The notes under the pieces are model-generated. The model searched no databases, was not told where the DNA came from, and saw nothing but the letters and a program-made list of their open reading frames with translations. Positions 59,392 through 64,000 of a stretch of 64,000 bases of DNA are shown here, piece by piece (position 1 is the first letter of the stretch; every line of letters begins with the position of its first letter). The DNA is from an uncultured Christensenella sp. (lineage in GTDB: Bacteria; Bacillota; Clostridia; Christensenellales; Pumilibacteraceae): positions 1-64,000 of the forward strand of contig CAJTTD010000010.1 of NCBI GenBank assembly GCA_910579205.1. Direction: 5' to 3'. Made by a program: the position numbers and the translations under genes.

Positions 59392-59962
59392 CAAACTTAC
59401 CGTACTGAGAATGATATTGGTACCCGTTCTCATAGTGCTGTTTTTTGTGCCGTTTCCGTGGCATACGCTTGCCGCGGCTGCGGTGTATGTTATTGCGTGC
59501 ATAACAGACTTTCTCGACGGACACATTGCGAGAAAATACGGCTTGGTAACTAATTTCGGTAAGTTTTTAGACCCCATAGCCGACAAGACCATAGTTGCGT
59601 GCGCGCTTATAGCGGTGTGCGTTACTCCGCCCGTAGTCAGCCCGCAAACGGCTTTTACAGTTTGCGTAGCGGTGTTCGCCATGGTGATATTGAGCAGAGA
59701 ACTGATAGTGAGCGGGTTTAGGATAGTAGCCGCCGATAAAGGCGTCGTTCTTGCGGCGGATATGCTCGGCAAGGCGAAAACGGTTTTTCAAATGATAGCC
59801 ATACTTCTGCTTTTGCCCGTCGTCGATATTTACGCCGCGCATGAACTTTGCGGAACGGTGTTCTACTATGCGGGCTTTTCGCTTTTAGCTATAGCAACGC
59901 TGCTCACAGTCGTGTCTGGCGTGAATTATCTTGTCAAAAACAGAGCCGTGCTGGAAGGTTGA
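59372..59962 (+). CDS. pgsA: CDP-diacylglycerol-glycerol-3-phosphate 3-phosphatidyltransferase
   Basis: A 196-residue membrane enzyme of the CDP-alcohol phosphatidyltransferase family, producing phosphatidylglycerol phosphate. The signature D-x2-D-G-x2-A-R-x8-G-x3-D-x3-D is complete (DFLDGHIARKYG, GKFLDPIADK, about residues 49-75). About five to six membrane helices are visible. The opening MNLPNKLTVLRM is standard. It overlaps rimO and is followed one base later by the cinA-like gene, the usual pgsA-cinA-recA order. Confidence 0.93.
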   Translation: MKMNLPNKLTVLRMILVPVLIVLFFVPFPWHTLAAAAVYVIACITDFLDGHIARKYGLVTNFGKFLDPIADKTIVACALIAVCVTPPVVSPQTAFTVCVAVFAMVILSRELIVSGFRIVAADKGVVLAADMLGKAKTVFQMIAILLLLPVVDIYAAHELCGTVFYYAGFSLLAIATLLTVVSGVNYLVKNRAVLEG

Positions 59963-59963
59963 T

Positions 59964-61025
59964 ATGAAAGTAGGATTTTTATCTATCGAAAAACAGACCG
60001 TGGATCGGAGAGAAGCGCAGATCGCATTGTTCGATTGCGGCAACAGCGGCGAGATCTTTTTGACGGTGTCCGACGAAGCGGATATCGAATGGGCTGTATC
60101 ACAGTTGCGGACGGTTTGCGATCTTATTGTGGTAGAAGGGAATACGGCGTTGTTCTATAACGCGTATCAAGACAGACTGCCGTCAAGTCCCGAACATTTT
60201 GAATTGGACGGCAAGCTCTACAGCGTAACGCCGTCGGCGAATAAAGAGTATGTGGAAAACAAGCTCATACCGCTCATCAATTCCAAAAACAAAAGAGCTA
60301 TGTACGAGGTGGCGGTGTTCAAGACATACGGCAAGTCGGTAGACGAACTGAAAGCCATACTCAAAGACTTTATAAAAAGTCGCAGCAAGATACAGTTCGG
60401 GTTCTTCCCGCAACATCTCGAGTGCGAAATACACGCCCGTTGTTCCGCCAACATGAAAAAGATAACGCTCAACGAGATATCGGAAAAACTCAACGAGCTG
60501 TTGTACAACTTTACCTATTCGTACGAAAGAGTGAGTATAGCCGAGCGCGTGGCGGAGCTGCTTGTTAGGCACGGTCTCAAGCTCAAGATAGCCGAGTCGT
60601 TTACGGGCGGTGCGCTCGCGCAAGCGTTTACGAGCTTGGCGGGCGCGAGCGGGTATTTGACGGAGGGGCTTGTAACGTATTCAAACGACGCCAAGATAAA
60701 CCGCTTGGGCGTACCGCGGGAAGTGATCGCGGAAAAGGGCGCGGTGAGCAGCGACGTTGCGTACAACATGGCTGCGGGGCTTATAGCGAGCGGAGACTGC
60801 GACATTTCCGTATCCACAACGGGCAACGCCGGTCCTACGGCTGCGGGCGGCGCGGTGGGGCTTTGTTACATCGCAATAGGCGACGCACGCGAAGTGCATA
60901 TCGTCAAGTACAATTTCGGCGGCGATCGCGAAAACAACATAGAGAGCGGCGTTAAAAATGCCTTGTTCTTGCTCTACGAATATTTGGTATGCTACGGCGC
61001 AAAACCGACGCAACCGCAAGGCTGA
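59964..61025 (+). CDS. cinA: CinA-like protein: PncC-type amidase domain with a strongly diverged N-terminus
   Basis: This encodes 353 residues from ATG 59964, with GGAAGG upstream. The C-terminal part (about 190-345) is a clear CinA/PncC nicotinamide-nucleotide amidase domain: LKIAESFTGGALAQAFTSL, GYLTEGLVTYSNDAK, GAVSSDVAYNMAAG, TTGNAGPTAAGG, VGLCYIA. The N-terminal 180 residues occupy the place of the MoCF/COG1058 domain, but its usual GxEL...GxxxxxN motif is absent, so the ADP-ribose pyrophosphatase activity may be lost or the domain replaced. Position between pgsA and recA is the classical cinA position. Confidence 0.82.
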   Translation: MKVGFLSIEKQTVDRREAQIALFDCGNSGEIFLTVSDEADIEWAVSQLRTVCDLIVVEGNTALFYNAYQDRLPSSPEHFELDGKLYSVTPSANKEYVENKLIPLINSKNKRAMYEVAVFKTYGKSVDELKAILKDFIKSRSKIQFGFFPQHLECEIHARCSANMKKITLNEISEKLNELLYNFTYSYERVSIAERVAELLVRHGLKLKIAESFTGGALAQAFTSLAGASGYLTEGLVTYSNDAKINRLGVPREVIAEKGAVSSDVAYNMAAGLIASGDCDISVSTTGNAGPTAAGGAVGLCYIAIGDAREVHIVKYNFGGDRENNIESGVKNALFLLYEYLVCYGAKPTQPQG

Positions 61026-61064
61026 TCAATGTAATAAACGGGAAACCGAAAAAGGGGTATATCC

Positions 61065-62150
61065 ATGGATAAGAAAGAAAAGTTCAAAGTTTACAACACC
61101 GAAATGACGCAATCGGAAAAGGAAAAGGCGTTAGCCGATACGATAGCGCAGATCGAAAAGACATACGGCAAAGGCTCTATCATGCGCATGACGGACGCTG
61201 TGGTAAATCATGTGGATGCGATACCTACGGGCTGCTTGGCACTCGATCTGGCGCTCGGTATAGGCGGACTTCCGCGCGGAAGGATAGTAGAGATATACGG
61301 ACCGGAATCGAGCGGTAAAACTACGCTCGCTCTTCACGTTATAGCCGAAACGCAAAAATCGGGCGGCATGGTGGCATTTATAGACGCGGAGCACGCGCTC
61401 GACCCCATTTACGCGCAACATCTCGGCATAGATCTGTCAAGGCTGTACATATGCCAGCCCGACAACGGCGAGCAAGCTTTGGATATTGCCGAGGCGCTCG
61501 TGCGCTCGAGCGCAATGGACGTAGTCGTTATCGACTCGGTGGCAGCGCTCACTCCGCAAGCGGAGATCAACGGCGAAATAGGCGACAGCCATGTGGGGCT
61601 GCAAGCCCGTCTTATGTCGCAAGCGCTCAGAAAGATAGCGGGCGTTTGCAACAAGACCAAGACGTGCATAGTATTCATAAACCAGCTTCGCGAAAAGATA
61701 GGTATATCTTACGGCAACCCCGAGGTTACTCCGGGCGGCAAAGCGTTAAAGTTTTATGCGAGCGTCAGACTCGACGTGCGCAAGGGCGAAGCGATAAAGG
61801 ACGGCGCTAACGTCGTCGGCAACCGCACCCGCGTAAAGGTAGTAAAAAACAAGCTCGCCCCGCCGTTCAAAGTAGCCGAGTTCGATCTTATTTTCGGCAA
61901 AGGCATATCCAACGAAGGTGTTATACTCGATATGGCTATCGAATACGGGCTTGTGATAAAGAGCGGTTCGTGGTTCTCGTATAACGACGAGCGGTTGGGA
62001 CAGGGCAGAGAGACTGTAAAATCCATAATACTGTCGCGTCCCGAGCTTATGAACGAACTCGAGACGAAGATACGCGACATCATAGCGCAAAAGGGCGGAC
62101 TTCCGTTTGAAGAAGGCGGAGAGGACGATCCCGACGGTTCGCCCGACTGA
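61065..62150 (+). CDS. recA: recombinase RecA
   Basis: RecA (361 residues) forms the filament for homologous recombination and triggers the SOS response. Walker A GPESSGKTT (about 80), VVVIDSVAALTPQAEI (Walker B), L2 loop region KTCIVFINQLREKIG and the C-terminal acidic tail (GGEDDPDGSPD) are all present. AAAGGGG lies upstream of the ATG. No classic SOS box could be found in the 39 bases before it, so it may be regulated from a promoter further upstream in the operon. Confidence 0.97.
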   Translation: MDKKEKFKVYNTEMTQSEKEKALADTIAQIEKTYGKGSIMRMTDAVVNHVDAIPTGCLALDLALGIGGLPRGRIVEIYGPESSGKTTLALHVIAETQKSGGMVAFIDAEHALDPIYAQHLGIDLSRLYICQPDNGEQALDIAEALVRSSAMDVVVIDSVAALTPQAEINGEIGDSHVGLQARLMSQALRKIAGVCNKTKTCIVFINQLREKIGISYGNPEVTPGGKALKFYASVRLDVRKGEAIKDGANVVGNRTRVKVVKNKLAPPFKVAEFDLIFGKGISNEGVILDMAIEYGLVIKSGSWFSYNDERLGQGRETVKSIILSRPELMNELETKIRDIIAQKGGLPFEEGGEDDPDGSPD

Positions 62151-62160
62151 TAGGTAAAAC

Positions 62161-62742
62161 ATGTTCGATTATATTACAGGCAAGGTCGCGTCGGCGGGCG
62201 ATAACCGTTTGGTCATAGACTGCGGCGGCGTGGGCTTTTTGCTCACCGCGTCCGTTCATGCGTGCGCGGAGTACGCCAATAAAGGTTCGGAAGCCAAAGT
62301 CCCCGTGTATCTTGCGGTAAGAGAAGACGCTTTGGAGCTTTACGGGTTTAAGGACGAGAACGAGCGCAGACTGTTCCTCGGTCTTATCGGCGTGTCTGGC
62401 GTAGGCGCAAAGCTCGCGGTGTCCGTGTTGAGCGGCATGCCTATAAACGCGCTCGTGTCCGCGATAGCCGGCGGAGACATAGCCGCGCTGTCGTCTATAA
62501 AAGGCGTGGGCAAAAAAACGGCGGAACGCATCGCGCTCGAACTTAAGGGCAAGACGGACGTTTTGGCGGCGGGCGACGGAGCAGTCGTTCAAACGGCGTC
62601 TGTTGCCGCTGTAGACGAGAACGCGTTAGCCGCGCTCATAGGGCTGGGATATCAGCGTCAAGAAGCCGAGACCGCCATCAAAAAGGCATACAAGAACGGC
62701 ATGACGACGGAACAGATCGTGTTCGCCGTTTTGCACGGTTGA
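62161..62742 (+). CDS. ruvA: Holliday junction DNA helicase subunit RuvA
   Basis: RuvA (193 residues) binds the four-way junction and loads RuvB. The OB-fold opens with MFDYITGKV and VIDCGGVGFLL, tandem helix-hairpin-helix motifs lie at FLGLIGVSGVGAKLAVSVL and ISSIKGVGKKTAERIALEL-like segments (about 75-130), and domain III ends with ALIGLGYQRQEAETAIKKA. The gene starts ten bases after recA and precedes ruvB by four bases. Confidence 0.95.
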   Translation: MFDYITGKVASAGDNRLVIDCGGVGFLLTASVHACAEYANKGSEAKVPVYLAVREDALELYGFKDENERRLFLGLIGVSGVGAKLAVSVLSGMPINALVSAIAGGDIAALSSIKGVGKKTAERIALELKGKTDVLAAGDGAVVQTASVAAVDENALAALIGLGYQRQEAETAIKKAYKNGMTTEQIVFAVLHG

Positions 62743-62746
62743 AAAT

Positions 62747-63799
62747 ATGGAAGATAAAAGATTTATCGCAAACAAAGAACTCATAGAGGATGACGGCGAC
62801 GTTTCGCTGCGCCCCAAAACTTTCGACGAGTATATAGGTCAAGAAAAGATCAAAGCCAATCTCAAGGTGTACGTCGCGGCGAGCAAAGCGCGCGGCGAAG
62901 CGCTCGATCACGTTTTGCTTTACGGTCCGCCCGGGCTGGGCAAGACCACTCTTTCGCATATCATAGCGTCCGAGCTCGGCGTGGAGATAAAAGTTACGAG
63001 CGGACCGGGCATAGAGCGCGCGGCTAACTTAGCGTCGCTTTTGACCAATCTCCAAGACCGAGACGTTTTGTTTTTGGACGAGATACATAGGCTCAATCAT
63101 TCGATAGAAGAAATACTTTATCCCGCAATGGAGGACTTTGCGCTCGATATCTCCACGGGCAAGGGCGCGGGAGCAACGTCGCTTAGGCTCAACCTAAACA
63201 AGTTTACTTTGGTGGGCGCAACGACGCGCGCGGGCATGCTAACGGGCCCGCTTCGCGATCGCTTCGGCGTTATATGCCGATTGGAGCCTTATACGCGCGA
63301 CGATCTCGTGCGCATAATAAAACGTTCGGCGCGGCTTTTAAAGATAGAGATAGACGGGGACGCGGCGGCGGAGCTTGCGTCGCGGTCGCGCGGCACTCCG
63401 CGCATAGCAAATCGTTTGCTTAAGCGTGTGCGGGATTTTGCTCAAGTGTTTAACGCTGGCAAGATAGACCTACCTATAACCGTGCGCGCGCTCAACGATA
63501 TGGAGATAGATCCGCTCGGTCTCGATTATAACGACATAAAACTGCTCAACGCGCTCATAAACAAATTCGGCGGCGGTCCGACGGGGCTGGATACGCTCGC
63601 CGCGGCTATCAACGAGGATGCGGGAACTATAGAGGACGTGATAGAGCCGTATTTGATACAGCTCGGCTTTATAGCGCGCACGCCGCGCGGAAGGATAGCG
63701 CTCAGGGACGCGTATGCGCATGTCGGCATAAAACCGCCGCAAAAGCTTACCGAGCAGCTCAGTTTTTTAACGACGGAAAATACGGGCGATAATGGATAG
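62747..63799 (+). CDS. ruvB: Holliday junction DNA helicase subunit RuvB
   Basis: RuvB (350 residues) is the AAA+ motor driving branch migration. LRPKTFDEYIGQEKIK, Walker A YGPPGLGKTTLS, Walker B DVLFLDEIHRLN, sensor 1 LVGATTRAG, the Arg finger region GPLRDRFG and the C-terminal winged helix (EPYLIQLGFIARTPRGR) are all present. It overlaps the queA start by eight bases, giving a ruvA-ruvB-queA unit as in many bacteria. Confidence 0.97.
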   Translation: MEDKRFIANKELIEDDGDVSLRPKTFDEYIGQEKIKANLKVYVAASKARGEALDHVLLYGPPGLGKTTLSHIIASELGVEIKVTSGPGIERAANLASLLTNLQDRDVLFLDEIHRLNHSIEEILYPAMEDFALDISTGKGAGATSLRLNLNKFTLVGATTRAGMLTGPLRDRFGVICRLEPYTRDDLVRIIKRSARLLKIEIDGDAAAELASRSRGTPRIANRLLKRVRDFAQVFNAGKIDLPITVRALNDMEIDPLGLDYNDIKLLNALINKFGGGPTGLDTLAAAINEDAGTIEDVIEPYLIQLGFIARTPRGRIALRDAYAHVGIKPPQKLTEQLSFLTTENTGDNG

Positions 63800-64000
63800 A
63801 CGCGATTTTTATTACGAATTGCCCGAAGCGCAGATAGCGCAAAGCCCCGTAGAGCCGCGCGACAGTTCGCGGCTTTTGGTGTACGACAGAAAGACGGACA
63901 AGGTGTCGCACCGCAGATTTTACGAGCTATCGGACATCCTCGGAAAAAACGATCTGCTTGTAATAAACAACACGCGCGTTCTTCCCGCGCGCGTTAGCGG
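63792..64000 (+). CDS. queA: S-adenosylmethionine:tRNA ribosyltransferase-isomerase (3' end outside window)
   Basis: The first 69 codons of QueA: DRRDFYYELPEAQIAQSP, then RDSSRLLVYDRKTD and LLVINNTRVLPARV are the standard N-terminal motifs. QueA transfers the ribosyl part of SAM to preQ1 in tRNA, making epoxyqueuosine, which QueH (7036-7623) then reduces. The ATG lies within the last codons of ruvB, so the two are coupled. Confidence 0.95.
   Translation, partial: MDRRDFYYELPEAQIAQSPVEPRDSSRLLVYDRKTDKVSHRRFYELSDILGKNDLLVINNTRVLPARVS

Noticed and set aside
61026..61064. SOS (LexA) box ahead of recA
   Set aside because: No CGAAC-N4-GTTCG-type sequence is visible in the short gap.

Overview
The window looks like a chromosomal segment of a Gram-positive, endospore-lineage Clostridia bacterium (Bacillota), probably an uncultured gut or sediment lineage. 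I infer this from gene content and order: hprK, murB-PHP-whiA-dnaE-pfkA, a gerA-type germination operon, a Spo0A-like DNA-binding domain, rpsO-pnp-ylxY-M16 peptidase as in Bacillus subtilis, a SpoIIIE/FtsK translocase, and recA-ruvAB-queA. Promoters are classic sigma-A type: many have TTGACA/TATAAT-like boxes exactly 17 bases apart, often with an extended TGn element. The genus cannot be named from sequence alone.

Bases 1-6400 are a visibly A/T-rich accessory island ending at a tRNA-Val(GAC) gene. It holds the tip of an RHS polymorphic toxin with an overlapping candidate immunity gene, a displaced RHS fragment with a second toxin tail and candidate immunity gene, a third decayed RHS remnant, several unknown genes, a frameshifted secreted protein, and a serine recombinase that has lost its catalytic domain.

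Bases 6591-22850 are housekeeping: dtd-queH-uvrC(HAD fusion)-hprK; an ABC-F protein behind a consensus promoter and a leader that resembles an antibiotic-sensing attenuator; a lipid kinase with a Fic-like protein (minus strand); murB-PHP-whiA-dnaE; and pfkA followed by three 89-base hairpin-forming tandem repeats.

Bases 22925-28100 hold the most unusual gene: a 1247-residue protein with zinc ribbon, TIR domain, second zinc ribbon, coiled coil, five membrane segments and a long extracellular BspA-like leucine-rich repeat region, a layout like a receptor. Its terminator has been split by an IS3-family element that contains a perfect 36-base palindrome inside its transposase gene.

Bases 28111-41660 carry central carbon metabolism (class II aldolase, GAPDH, pyruvate:ferredoxin oxidoreductase, isocitrate dehydrogenase), an M29 aminopeptidase, a CotH lipoprotein, and a GNAT acetyltransferase preceded by three 132-base tandem repeats that each carry a promoter-like sequence. 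Bases 41800-49231 carry the germination operon, rpsU, a stand-alone Spo0A-type DNA-binding domain and argGH. Bases 49497-64000 are rpsO, pnp, ylxY-like, M16 peptidase, dimeric dUTPase, ftsK/spoIIIE, rimO, pgsA, cinA-like, recA, ruvA, ruvB and the start of queA. I saw no rRNA, CRISPR array or complete prophage.
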